A stretch of DNA of 53,976 nucleotides from an uncultured Candidatus Saccharibacteria bacterium (GTDB lineage Bacteria > Patescibacteriota > Saccharimonadia > Saccharimonadales > UBA4665): assembly GCA_937892705.1 (NCBI GenBank), contig CALBGR010000010.1, positions 1 to 53,976 of the forward strand, given 5' to 3'. The notes beneath the pieces were generated by a model, which worked only from the letters and a program-made list of their open reading frames with translations, had not been told where the DNA came from and ran no database searches. The stretch's first letter is position 1; every line of letters begins with the position of its first letter. The translations under genes were made by a program, and so were the position numbers. Shown here in pieces: positions 27,036-36,900 of the stretch.

Positions 27036-27809
27036 ATGAACAAGCAAGTAAACGCTCTTGAGATCCAAAACCTGACCAAACGCTACGCCTCAGGCACAGA
27101 AGCACTGAAAGGTATCAACCTTACCATAAAAGAAGGTGACTTTTTAGGGCTACTCGGACCAAACGGTGCAGGCAAGTCAACACTTATCCATAGCATCATG
27201 GGACTGGTTATACCGACAAGCGGTACGGCTGCAATTTTTGGGCATGACGTTGTAAAAGATTATCAAGCAGCCAGAGCACTTGCGGGCCTTGCTCCACAAG
27301 AACCGAATTTAGACTGGTTCTTAAGTGTCGAAGACACACTTGATTTTCATGGCGGTTACTACGGCATGCGAAGACAAGAACGCAAAGAACGCATAGAAGA
27401 ACTGCTAGAAACATTTTCACTGACAGACAAGCGCAACGCACGCGCAATGATGCTGTCTGGCGGCATGAAACGCCGTGCAATCCTTGCGCGAGCACTCATG
27501 CATCGACCAAAACTACTTATCCTAGATGAGCCAACTGCCGGAGTAGATGTTGAGCTTCGACTAGAACTCTGGAAGTACATAAAACACATCAACAAAGAAG
27601 GCACTACTATTCTTTTGACTACGCATTACATCGAAGAAGCCGAGCAACTATGTAACCGCATTGCGCTTATTAATCACGGCAAAATTATTCATGAAGGTAC
27701 ATCTAGCGAACTAAAGAAGAAATACAAAAAGAAAACACTCGAAGATGTGTATCTGTCACTTATCGGTCGTGAAGAGTTAACCAGACAGGAACAGGCGTAT
27801 GAGCAATAA
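27036..27809 (+). CDS. ABC transporter ATP-binding protein (DrrA/NodI type)
   Basis: ATPase subunit of an ABC-2 type exporter. ATG 27036 follows a -10 box; the 257-residue product has Walker A GPNGAGKST, a Q-loop near LAPQEPNLDWF, the ABC signature LSGGMKRR (a variant of LSGGQ), Walker B LLILDEPTAGVD and the switch His in TTHYIEEAE. The GGM signature and GVD end are typical of the DrrA/CcmA-like group that exports drugs, lipids or polysaccharides. The gene overlaps the permease gene by 11 bases, so the two are coupled. The substrate cannot be told from sequence. Confidence 0.93.
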   Translation: MNKQVNALEIQNLTKRYASGTEALKGINLTIKEGDFLGLLGPNGAGKSTLIHSIMGLVIPTSGTAAIFGHDVVKDYQAARALAGLAPQEPNLDWFLSVEDTLDFHGGYYGMRRQERKERIEELLETFSLTDKRNARAMMLSGGMKRRAILARALMHRPKLLILDEPTAGVDVELRLELWKYIKHINKEGTTILLTTHYIEEAEQLCNRIALINHGKIIHEGTSSELKKKYKKKTLEDVYLSLIGREELTRQEQAYEQ

Positions 27810-28569
27810 AAATTACGTAGGCTTCTACCATGTACTTCGAAGAGAGATAAAGCGCTTTTGGAACATTAAGCGCCAGACAATCTTTGGTCCAGTACTGGAA
27901 ACGTATCTATACATCAGTGTATTTGGTGCAGCACTCGGCAGTCGGATCAATACACTCGACGGTCATAATTACATAAACTTCATTATTCCTGGCTTGCTGC
28001 TTATGGCTATGGTTATGAATGCATTCTCAAACAACGCCTCTTCGCTATTGCAGCAAAAAATGCAGCACGCCATAGACGACCAATTAGCCTCACCAGTGTC
28101 GAACACTGCACTTCTGACTGCATACACCCTCGGTGGCCTTATACGAGCAAGTATTATTACGCTGACTACCTTTATTACCGCAGCACTGTTGGTTGACCTA
28201 CCAGTTGCACACCCGTTTCTCTTTGTGTTGAGCCTTTTTGTCTGTGGTCTATTTTTCGCCTCGCTTGGTGTATTAATTGGTCTTCGAGCACAGGTGTTTG
28301 ATAATCTCAGCTTCTATCAAACCTTCATTATTCAACCGCTCGTTTTCTTAGGCGGCATCTTTTATTCCGCGAGTTTACTGAGCGAGCCATTCCATACACT
28401 CACACACTTTAATCCAATGTTCTATATGATTAACACCGTTCGCTATGGCATGCTTGGCAGCAGTGATGTAAATCCATGGTTGTCACTGCCCATCATTGCA
28501 GCCGCCACCTTACTGCTCATCAGCGTGAATATGTACCTGTTCCGCAAAGGATATCGGCTCCGAAATTAA
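27799..28569 (+). CDS. ABC-2 type transporter permease
   Basis: A 256-residue membrane subunit partnering the preceding ATPase. Six hydrophobic segments are visible, with the ABC-2 pattern: an N-terminal amphipathic stretch (REIKRFWNIKRQTIFGPVL), the INFIIPGLLLMAMVMNAF helix, a helix pair around residues 110-165, and the conserved FLGGIFYSASLL followed by NPMFYMINTVRYG. This is the DrrB/NodJ-like order. ATG 27799 overlaps the upstream gene. Confidence 0.92.
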   Translation: MSNKNYVGFYHVLRREIKRFWNIKRQTIFGPVLETYLYISVFGAALGSRINTLDGHNYINFIIPGLLLMAMVMNAFSNNASSLLQQKMQHAIDDQLASPVSNTALLTAYTLGGLIRASIITLTTFITAALLVDLPVAHPFLFVLSLFVCGLFFASLGVLIGLRAQVFDNLSFYQTFIIQPLVFLGGIFYSASLLSEPFHTLTHFNPMFYMINTVRYGMLGSSDVNPWLSLPIIAAATLLLISVNMYLFRKGYRLRN

Positions 28570-28613
28570 ACAATATTTAAGATTAATCTAGCATTTATTT
28601 AATATTTCTGGTT

Positions 28614-28619
28614 TAATAC
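28614..28619 (+). promoter_or_regulatory. -10 box of the unknown gene at 28629
   Basis: TAATAC, 9 bases before ATG 28629; no SD fits between. Confidence 0.35.
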
Positions 28620-28628
28620 AACGCAATC

Positions 28629-29366
28629 ATGAGAGTTGTCAGCGTTGAACAACCAGGCAGCAATTACACTATCGAAGATTTCAAGAACGATACTTACTGG
28701 GGAACTGATAAGCCACCTAGATCACCCATTCAGCTACCAGTCACTAAAAACATTTTTCCACCGACACCGTATCGCAAAGAAAGAAAATTCGCTCACGCCG
28801 TCCTTCGCAATACGTTTGAACTATTACAAGAAAATTTTCCACACGAAGCCGTATTTGATATAGACGATGTTTTTGATTGCGATCAATACCCAGCCGGCAC
28901 CCTAGTTGTTGCACGGCGTGAGATACTACATGAACCAATTGCAAAACATCCATATACACTCATGTCTCCCACATGGACCAACGTACCGTCCCAAGCAGCA
29001 CCCTCCATTCCCAAAAGTGTTTACCTTAATATTTCAGATAAACCCGGTCCTAAAAACACAAACACATATACCTACTATAAAGGAAGAAGTATAGACGAAT
29101 ACTATTGTAGCTGGGTGGAAGTTGGAGTGGTAACACCTTCGCAGCGTAGACGCCAGAATATACTCGTTAGCATTGGAACATACGCCCTTACCGCCGACCC
29201 AAGCAACAAGTCCATAGAAGCCGATAAAAAACAATTTCTTATATCAGGTATCGGAAAGATTGTCATCGGCAGAACCAAACATCAGCTTCTAGAATATCCT
29301 GATGACAGCTTAGTCGAACAAAGACTACGAACCACATATCTTGAAGTAATCAGTAAAAGGGAGTAG
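28629..29366 (+). CDS. Unknown soluble protein
   Basis: I do not recognise this 245-residue protein. It has no signal peptide or membrane helix, and is rich in Pro and Thr in the first 60 residues. Predicted strands and helices alternate: a helix KFAHAVLRNTFELLQENF, strands TLVVARREIL, YYCSWVEVGVV, NILVSIGTYAL and GIGKIVIGR. The frame has normal codon use for the window and a near-leaderless start. It is convergent with the Lamin-tail gene, 7 bases apart. Confidence 0.7.
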   Translation: MRVVSVEQPGSNYTIEDFKNDTYWGTDKPPRSPIQLPVTKNIFPPTPYRKERKFAHAVLRNTFELLQENFPHEAVFDIDDVFDCDQYPAGTLVVARREILHEPIAKHPYTLMSPTWTNVPSQAAPSIPKSVYLNISDKPGPKNTNTYTYYKGRSIDEYYCSWVEVGVVTPSQRRRQNILVSIGTYALTADPSNKSIEADKKQFLISGIGKIVIGRTKHQLLEYPDDSLVEQRLRTTYLEVISKRE

Positions 29367-29373
29367 TCTTTTT

Positions 29374-30933
29374 TTATTTGAACGGCCGCATAATACCGAT
29401 CTTGCGTATTTTCTGTGTAAGGTCGTGACGCCATTCATATACACCATAGCCAAGCGCAGCTAATACCGCCACACCAACGAACCACCAGCCAGTTGTATTG
29501 GCTTTTGTGTTGCTCTCAACATCTTTCACTGTTGCAACATCTTTACTTGATGCGCGTATTTTTCGGCAACGGTTCGTTTCGGGATTACGTTCGTAGCCTG
29601 CTTTACAAGGCTTCAAGCTAGTAGTAACGGCAATATTTTTACACCGATTTGTGTCAGGATTTCTATATTGATTTGGCGCACACGGTTTTAACGCCGTACT
29701 TACGCCTGCCACTGACCGGCAACGGTTCGTTTCGGGATTACGTTCCTGGCCGGGTTTACACGGTGTAAGTGTACTGCCTGTGGTTGAGACAATATTTCTA
29801 CATCGATTGGTAGCCGGATTTCGTTCTTTACCCGGACCACAGTCAGCAAGTGCTTTGACACCCGTCGCTTCTGCGCCTTTGCCAGCAGCTTCTGGCGGCC
29901 AGTAATTTGGTCCATACGGAGTAGGACTCATCCACTTCCATGCGTTATCACGCTCGTCATACGCCCATGACATACCTTTTTTGCTCGTTGCACTCGCGTC
30001 AGGATAGGATACAACAGTTTCTTGATACGTTTTCACTCCATACACATCTTCCAGCCATACATATCCACCAGTATTCGTAATTGATAACGACTCACCGTTA
30101 TCACGTAAACGAATCACTACGTACTCACCCGGAGCAATTATCTCAGGCAAACTAAATGTATTTGTACTGCTGCTTTTTATTCCGCCGCTATCGGTACGAA
30201 GCCGATATTGTGATGCATGTACCGGCGACGAGGTTGGATTAAAAAGCTTTACATAATCACTACAATCTAATGCTGTATCAAGCGGGGAACAGTCCCGCGC
30301 ATTTGGCAAAATTTCTATAATCTGCAGCGGCATTGTTTCAGGAGGCATATACAACGCATCTGTATATCCTACTGGAGCACCTGTCTTTACTACATAGTCT
30401 GTGCTGAATGCACCGCTCATTTTTACTGACGCGTTGGTTCGTTGTTTGTGCTGCACCCATTGTGTTTGAGATAGAGCAGTTGACGGCACAACATCAAACT
30501 GCACTGTGCTTTCAGCATTTACAAGCGATAGCTTCGCAGTCACTGGATTAGACATGACGTCATCAAGCTGATACACCGAAACATCACGAGCAGAACCATC
30601 ACGCTGAAGTATATGATACTGTTTCGAAAGCAGCCACCCAGCAGGTAGGGCAATATGATACAGATGCTCAATAGGCTGGTTCGTTTCAGGATCAATGCCT
30701 TGTACTGTGACATTGATATGCCAACCTCCTAGAAAAACAGGCGCCGAGGATTGGTTATAAAGCTCGAAAAAATCAGGTATACCACCGCCAAAAGCTGTAA
30801 TAACAACCGAGGGCTGGGTAGGCGGGGTCGGCTGATCTTCAATAATTAGCTCTGACGCAAACCCTGGCGCTGTAGTAACGATTTGTAAAAACAAAGACAG
30901 TATTAAGACAGCCAAAAGCAGCCGCTTCAACAT
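29374..30933 (-). CDS. Lamin-tail domain surface protein with four Cys-pair repeats
   Basis: A 519-residue exported protein. ATG 30933 has AAGGA about 7 bases before it and is followed by a signal peptide (RLLLAVLILSLFLQIV). Two Lamin-tail-like domains follow: VVITAFGGGIPDFFELYNQSS (about 45-160) and LQIIEILPNA with DYVKLFNPTSSPV (about 200-320). Next come four repeats of the form C-x-x-G-x-x-R-N-P-x-T-N-R-C-R/K, with Cys pairs at 365/378, 392/405, 418/431 and 443/456. A membrane helix at about 483-499 and a basic tail anchor it. LTD domains occur in extracellular nucleases and surface proteins; the Cys repeat may form disulfides or bind metal. It follows comEC on the same strand. Confidence 0.82.
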   Translation of the reverse strand: MLKRLLLAVLILSLFLQIVTTAPGFASELIIEDQPTPPTQPSVVITAFGGGIPDFFELYNQSSAPVFLGGWHINVTVQGIDPETNQPIEHLYHIALPAGWLLSKQYHILQRDGSARDVSVYQLDDVMSNPVTAKLSLVNAESTVQFDVVPSTALSQTQWVQHKQRTNASVKMSGAFSTDYVVKTGAPVGYTDALYMPPETMPLQIIEILPNARDCSPLDTALDCSDYVKLFNPTSSPVHASQYRLRTDSGGIKSSSTNTFSLPEIIAPGEYVVIRLRDNGESLSITNTGGYVWLEDVYGVKTYQETVVSYPDASATSKKGMSWAYDERDNAWKWMSPTPYGPNYWPPEAAGKGAEATGVKALADCGPGKERNPATNRCRNIVSTTGSTLTPCKPGQERNPETNRCRSVAGVSTALKPCAPNQYRNPDTNRCKNIAVTTSLKPCKAGYERNPETNRCRKIRASSKDVATVKDVESNTKANTTGWWFVGVAVLAALGYGVYEWRHDLTQKIRKIGIMRPFK

Positions 30934-31051
30934 AACAAATCCTTTTTTATTGCTTACTATTTCTTACGTTTATTACTATGCCAAACGAATATTAATCTGA
31001 AATTAAATCGTCTTACTTTTTTGTAAAAATAGTTCATTTTCCACAGTGAAG

Positions 31052-32515
31052 CTATAAAACAAGATTGTCCTTACCGAAGTTATGTTTTGTTTTGCGCCAC
31101 AAGATCAGACAAATTGCTACTAAAACCACATAGCCGCCAATAAGAAATTCCAATCCTACCGTAAATTCATAAGCAGCCCCAGGTAAACCTGAGACTATGT
31201 CAACAACTGTGATCATGTATTGCAATACAATCGTGGCAGGCCACTGCACAATCTCACCCAAAGCTGGTGAAAAGGCAGCTACCACACCAGCAATAAATGT
31301 AGCCAACATAGCAAACGGAATCAGCGGCAATACCAAAACATTCGCAAGCAGCGCATACGGTGAATACTGTCCGAATATGTAGGCAATAAGCGGAAGTGTT
31401 GCCAGCTGCGCTGACATAGTTTCAAGCACAATAGATGGTATCAAAGAAGGCGTCGCATCCTTACCAAAAAAGTAATGCCGAGCAAGCGGTGCCAAAATCA
31501 TAATGCCCGCAAATGAAAACATTGACAAATACCAGCCAATATCACCCCATACAAATGTTGGATTTATATATGCCGTAACTGCACTCACCACAGCAAGTAG
31601 CACCAGCGGTTGAATTGTTCTACCAAAATACCACGCCACCAAACTCAGTACCGTCACCAGCGCAGCGCGCGACATTGAAGGACTAAAACCGGTCATCAGT
31701 GCAAAGCCACCCACCATCAGCAGAGCAGTCAAAAACGCCAGATATTTTGAAAACCGCATAAAGCTGCGCCGCGTAAACCGCACGAGTATGGTGAGATTAT
31801 AGCCGCTCGCCACGACCACGTGCGTTAAACCTAAGACGCGCAGTTGATCATCAAGCTTTTCCGGCAGGACACTCCGTTGCCCAACCAAATAACCAATACC
31901 CAAACTTGCTTCGGGTTCTGGAATGACCTTGCGAATAACTCCCGCAAACCAGTCTCGTACTTGTCGACCCATATCACTATATTTGGGTCGTTCAATATGT
32001 ACTAGCTTCGCTCTATACATTGCAGCCGGCAGGTTACCAAATCCTTCGTTCAGCATGCCTTGAAACTGCACGATATCACCACGTTTTATATCTAATTGAC
32101 TATGAGTGCTTACCCAAACCTTACCCGGCAGCTGTTGATTATTAATAACCACATGCTGCAATTGCAGGCGCTGCTCACCGCCGCTTGTCAGTGCTACATC
32201 CTCACTGACCACACCACGCACCACTACTGCTTCTTTATAAAACGCTGCATATTCACGCAGTTCTGATTGCAACATTGAGCCTCGGGCTAGCCCAATAAGT
32301 ACACCTGAAATCAGCACCACTGCCACCATAGCGATCCGCCGATTTTTCAGCGCAATAAACAGCAAACTCCATGCAATAACATATTGCTGCACCACTAACA
32401 GAGGCAAAGCACGCACATAAGCAGCCAAACCAATTCCAGCCACCACACCAATTGTCCACCACATAACGAGCCAGGACACGTGCAATTTCCGACCAAGAAC
32501 AAGCGACAATTTCAT
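31052..32515 (-). CDS. comEC: ComEC/Rec2-type DNA uptake channel
   Basis: Membrane channel that carries single-stranded DNA into the cytoplasm in natural transformation. The 487-residue product has N-terminal helices (to about 70), an OB-like DUF4131 segment (VVVRGVVSEDVALTSGGEQR), and the ComEC competence core: IGYLVGQRSVLPE, then LGLTHVVVASGYNLTIL, the hallmark motif, SPSMSRAALVTVL, and about eight further helices. The C-terminal metallo-beta-lactamase nuclease domain of full-length ComEC is absent, as in many shorter family members. The gene starts 10 bases after the stop of a secreted HNH nuclease, so the pair forms an operon. Confidence 0.92.
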   Translation of the reverse strand: MKLSLVLGRKLHVSWLVMWWTIGVVAGIGLAAYVRALPLLVVQQYVIAWSLLFIALKNRRIAMVAVVLISGVLIGLARGSMLQSELREYAAFYKEAVVVRGVVSEDVALTSGGEQRLQLQHVVINNQQLPGKVWVSTHSQLDIKRGDIVQFQGMLNEGFGNLPAAMYRAKLVHIERPKYSDMGRQVRDWFAGVIRKVIPEPEASLGIGYLVGQRSVLPEKLDDQLRVLGLTHVVVASGYNLTILVRFTRRSFMRFSKYLAFLTALLMVGGFALMTGFSPSMSRAALVTVLSLVAWYFGRTIQPLVLLAVVSAVTAYINPTFVWGDIGWYLSMFSFAGIMILAPLARHYFFGKDATPSLIPSIVLETMSAQLATLPLIAYIFGQYSPYALLANVLVLPLIPFAMLATFIAGVVAAFSPALGEIVQWPATIVLQYMITVVDIVSGLPGAAYEFTVGLEFLIGGYVVLVAICLILWRKTKHNFGKDNLVL

Positions 32516-32525
32516 TGCAAATTAT

Positions 32526-33242
32526 CTACTGCACCACAGGCAATGCTTGATCAGGACAACTCGTAAGCACACGCTCCATCGCATCACGCTCGGCATTCGT
32601 TACCCAAAGTTTATATTTCTGCTTGACCGCAATTTGCCGCGCTACATACCGACAACGGTAATTTTTATTCGGCGGCAGCCACGTTGCAGCATCACCATCA
32701 CCTTTTTTGTTGTTTGTGGGGCCATCTACCGCCAAAAGATTTAACGGATCGTTTGCAAATTGTGCCCGCAAACGTTCATCCCAACCCTGGGCACCTTTTT
32801 GCCACGCATCACTCAGCGCCACCACATGATCAATCTGCACTTTGCTGCTTGTGCCGGCACCTTTTTGAAACTGAATCGTCTTTCCTGTATACGGATCTTT
32901 CAACGTACCACTTAAAACCGTGCAATTATCTTTCGGATCAAGCTGTTCATTCTCCAAATCACGCCGTAATATATAGTTCCGCATATCACAGGCATCTATT
33001 TCCGCCCAGCCAGCACCGAACTGCTCACGCGCATAACCCGTTTTCGGGGCGCGACCCTTAATTTCCAATTTTGTGAGCGCAGTGTAAGCCGATCCTACTT
33101 GTTCCGACAACACTACTGGAGGCTTCGTTGTCTGTTCGGTAACTTCACTTTTGTGGTCCTGGATTGTCGTTAAAATAGTGCTAGCAGCAAACAGCACTAT
33201 TCCTATAAGCACACCTATAATTCGACGTTGTCGCTCACGCAT
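32526..33242 (-). CDS. Membrane-anchored HNH endonuclease (DUF1524/GmrSD-C type)
   Basis: A nuclease with one N-terminal anchor (RIIGVLIGIVLFAASTIL), so it acts outside the membrane. ATG 33242 is preferred over 33266 because TACAAT (33254-33249) lies between them, 6 bases before 33242. The 238-residue protein has the HNH/beta-beta-alpha core: VQIDHVVALSDAW, FANDPLNLLAV, TNNKKGDGDAATWLPP, and a C-terminal helix with YRCRYVARQIAVKQKY. The Asp-His pair, Asn-Leu-Leu and Asn-x2-Lys positions match the DUF1524 group. Directly upstream of comEC, it could cut external DNA and make ends for uptake, or supply nucleotides. Confidence 0.88.
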   Translation of the reverse strand: MRERQRRIIGVLIGIVLFAASTILTTIQDHKSEVTEQTTKPPVVLSEQVGSAYTALTKLEIKGRAPKTGYAREQFGAGWAEIDACDMRNYILRRDLENEQLDPKDNCTVLSGTLKDPYTGKTIQFQKGAGTSSKVQIDHVVALSDAWQKGAQGWDERLRAQFANDPLNLLAVDGPTNNKKGDGDAATWLPPNKNYRCRYVARQIAVKQKYKLWVTNAERDAMERVLTSCPDQALPVVQ

Positions 33243-33248
33243 ACATAC

Positions 33249-33254
33249 ATTGTA
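33249..33254 (-). promoter_or_regulatory. -10 box of the HNH-comEC operon
   Basis: TACAAT on the minus strand, 6 bases before ATG 33242; moves the nuclease start inward from 33266. Confidence 0.45.
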
Positions 33255-33361
33255 AGCCACCATCATTAATTAGGCATTAAATCTCTGTTGCGTCCACACA
33301 ATAAGGAGTGGTAGGCTATAAGAATAACGGTTGGAATAACAAACAGCGGGAAACCTAACGA

Positions 33362-33889
33362 ATGAAAATCCAGATTTCACTGTATGAATTTTATGCAATG
33401 GGCATCAACAGCCTTATTAAAAAAGCTCCATGGGAAATCACTACTCGCGTATCATCATATAGCGAAAGCTTTATGTATGAACAGCGCTTATTGAGTCTAG
33501 CAATTCTATTTTTAATGGGGGAAGAGTACGTACCTGAATCAGTACTAAAAACCATGCCGCGCAAGTTCAGAGAACAAGTACGAAACAGCGTAAATCAATC
33601 CATATTCCTGCGGGCGCTCAAACACCACTACCGTAACGTACCCGGCGGCGACAAGCTTGCTGAGCGCATGCTGCTGCGCATGGAGTCGTACATTACCATT
33701 ACCCGCGACGCTCACGCCAATAACAGCGATCCACTGGAAGCAATCACCATGACACTCGCCAAACGTGTCCCGCCACGCGACCAACAACAGCTAGACCGCT
33801 ACCACGAACGAGTACAGAAAATATTCGCGTACACCGAAGGACTGGTAAAAAAGAGTCTTGCACAAAAATACGAAATTGTAGCGAAGTAG
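33362..33889 (+). CDS. Unknown soluble helical protein
   Basis: Not recognised. A 175-residue basic protein predicted to be almost all helix: YEFYAMGINSLIKKAPW, SFMYEQRLLSLAILFLMGEEY, RKFREQVRNSVNQSIFLRAL, HYRNVPGGDKLAERMLLRME and LDRYHERVQKIFAYTEGLVKK. There is no signal peptide; the LLSLAILFLMGE stretch is too short for a clear membrane span. The C-terminus is Lys-rich. It is convergent with the large helicase gene and separated from it by a short inverted-repeat element. Confidence 0.65.
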   Translation: MKIQISLYEFYAMGINSLIKKAPWEITTRVSSYSESFMYEQRLLSLAILFLMGEEYVPESVLKTMPRKFREQVRNSVNQSIFLRALKHHYRNVPGGDKLAERMLLRMESYITITRDAHANNSDPLEAITMTLAKRVPPRDQQQLDRYHERVQKIFAYTEGLVKKSLAQKYEIVAK

Positions 33890-33982
33890 TATTGATATAT
33901 ATTGTAATATATGGTATAATAGTAAGATAGGGTCCTGAAAGATCACGAGACAAAAACTGTCTATCTAGATATATACTACTTC
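33883..33982. repeat. Inverted-repeat element between convergent genes, with an internal promoter
   Basis: Left arm GAAGTAGTAT-TG-ATATAT (33883-33900) and right arm ATATATACTACTTC (33969-33982) are complementary apart from a two-base bulge. Both arms include the stop codon ends of the flanking genes. Inside, TTGATA (33892-33897) and TATAAT (33915-33920), 17 bases apart with TGG before the -10, form a plus-strand promoter. Its transcript (from about 33927) could fold AGATAG with CTATCT (about 33925-33965) and would run antisense to the helicase gene. Confidence 0.5.
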
Positions 33983-36900
33983 AAAAAGCCGTTATCTCGC
34001 GGCCAATTACTCTGTTTGACCGCATCAGTGAGCAACTTATCAAGTGTTTCGATAGGTTTTTGGCCAAGATTAAACTTATTGAGGCGTAAGAATTTATACC
34101 CATAACCCTCTAACTCTTTCTGATTGTACATTTCCTGTGCTGTTAGGTAACTGTCGCGGATATTCTTATCGCCTGACATGAAATTCTCTTTGAATTCATC
34201 GTAGGTGATAATGATACGCTCGTTATCGAACGCCACCATAAAGTCTACTTTATACGCCGGATGACGATAGCGAGGGGACAGCGGCTTCAGCAGGTCACCG
34301 AGCGAGAACTGTGTTACCAAGCGCGCACGATCAGTGTATTTCTTGTAGAACTTTGTCGCATAGAAGTATTGCGGCAGTAGACTCTCAGCTGCCAGTAAGA
34401 TATCTGTTGTACTGGATGTCTTCTTCGGTGTTCCTGTACCGATAAGCTGCTGGTTATGCTGCAGCACATTTTTAATCTCATCTTTAAATTGAGCAGCAGG
34501 CTTACTGAGCACAAAGTGTGCTACTGAAGCAGCTCTACTAAACCCAACCACTAAACGCTGGCGCGCCAAGGTATTCGCCTTGATATCACCAGGAGCAGGG
34601 AAGATGTGAGAAATACCCTGCGTATTATCATGGACCATACTGTAAAACACATAATCCCGCGATTCGCCCTGGGCAGTATCAAAAACCATCACCTTGAGCT
34701 TACGCCGCTCAAACCAGTCGTTAATCACGCTTTCATCAATATAGCGCTGGATAAGCGCAGCCTGCTCGTAATATGGCGTGAGAATACCGATGGTGCCGTC
34801 ATAGCCAGCCTCTTTCATATCTAGCAGAGACTGCAAAATATGCTTCGCCTCTGCGTCATTAGTGTGAATGCCGTGCAGATCAGACGCATCTTCGCTGTCC
34901 AACACATCAAACCGCAGCGACTCTTTAAGCGGCAATGCACGAGCCTTGAGACACTTCAGCTTGTTGCTGTAAAAGTTCTTATTGACGTAGCTAATAAGCT
35001 CTGATGAAGAACGGAAATATTTGGTAAATGATAACTCGGCATTCGCAATCGGCCGACAAAAATCAAGCACTGAATTATTGACATCGAAATTATCCTTGGC
35101 CTTTGCGAGGTACATATTCTTTGTGTCAGCCGGAACATCACGCAGCGTGCGGGTGAGTGAAGTAGCGATCTTATTGCGGAACATGGTATTCAATGCATCG
35201 TTCATTGAAGCTGCTTTTCGACTACTAAACTGATTGCTATCACCCAGCACTACTACTTTTTTAGCACGCAGCAGGGCTGGCAATGCGGCCGCTACACTGA
35301 TACGTGACGATTCATCAATAATCACAATATCAAACAATTGCTTTTGAAGCGGCACGTACGTTGCATAGTCGCGAATATCCGCCAACACTACCGGAAAAGC
35401 TTGGAGTAGATTTGTAAACAATTTTGGTGCGATTTTCTGCTTCGACTTCAAGGCAGCCCGAATTGCAGCAAAATTTTCAGCATGTGTTTCGATATATTTT
35501 ATAAGCTTGGCATCAAGTGAGTGACTCAGCTGCAAGGCAGACATCTGCTCCAAATCTGCTATCGTCTTGCTGTAGTTGTCAGAAATCATTTCACGGAAGT
35601 AGGCCGTAATATCCTGTTCCTTCTTCTTAAATGCCAAATACTCTTTGACCTCTTCAGGGCTGCTCTCGGCAAAGGTGTCATTAATAATATCTAAATTGCC
35701 ATTGACATAATTCACACCCAGACGCTTCGCAGCTGCCGGATACGTTTTTAGGAAGTGTTTGATGATCTTCTTACATTCATCCAGCTGCTTTACATCATCC
35801 AAGTCAGCCGCCAACTTATTAAATCGGCTACTGAACGCTTGCGGCTTGGCCAGCACTTGGCCAATGGATTTGATACCGAACAGCGTTGCCAGATTTGGAT
35901 TAGCACGGAACACTTCGTTCAGTTCATTAGCATGCTGCAGCAAGCTGATGTTCGCCAATAAATTATCCGCCTCATAAATCCGGTGATTGGCCATAAATTC
36001 AAAATCAGCCGGCACCACCAAATTAGCGACAATCTTCTGCAGCTCCTGTACATGCGCTTTATCCTGCTTGGTGATATGGAAAACTTCTTTCCAGTAATCA
36101 AGATCCAGCCCAAGCTGCGCCAGCTGCTCAATAGTAAACTCCACAAGATCAACCATGAGCTGTAAGTCATCAAGCCGTTTTTCAGGCTCCGACAAACTAA
36201 ACCCAGGTATCGATTTCTTTAGTTGCCTTGTCAGGTTTTCAACCACCAACGTTCGTCCAGAAAAGCCAAAAATCTTAGATTTCAGCGCATTCACCTGGTC
36301 AACATAGTTACGCAGTGCGCTAATAATCTCCTCTGGTGCAGTATCGTACGAAAGCAGTTCTGTAAGGAGTAGCTCATTACGCTTTTTGTCATGACTCAAA
36401 TACCTCCTAAGTCCCGTAGCAACATCAATGAGCTTCTCCAGCAGCAGCTGCTTGCTGGCGATAGTACGATAATCACTACTGTCAGTAATCTCCAGACGGG
36501 TTGTAATCGGGTCATTTGCCAGCATTTTCACATACTGACGATAGTTTGAGTGAATGTAGGATAATGCCGACTGCAACCTCGTTTTCTGTTCCGGCAGCAA
36601 CTTACGGTACCGTATAATAAACTCCGGCAGCCGTTCGTGCACTGTCTTATTTACTTTTTCATACTCGCGGACAATTTCCAAAAATTCAGCAATCGCTTTT
36701 TGTTGACGTGATTCGATGTAGGGCAGAAGATAGTTTGCTTCACTGCGCCTAATATACTGGATTGCCTGATGCAGTTGCTGCAAATCAGAGGTAATTTCTT
36801 CTACAGGCTCGTCCTGGATCCAGTCACGATCTCCATATTTAATCTCATTGCTGACTGTCTGTTCTACTTCGTGTAGGTTTATATTTTCAGCATTTTGTGT

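Noticed and set aside
33883..33982. The inverted repeat could be a transposon remnant (MITE).
   Set aside because: The arms coincide with the stop codon ends of both genes, no target duplication is visible, and no second copy was found by eye in the window.
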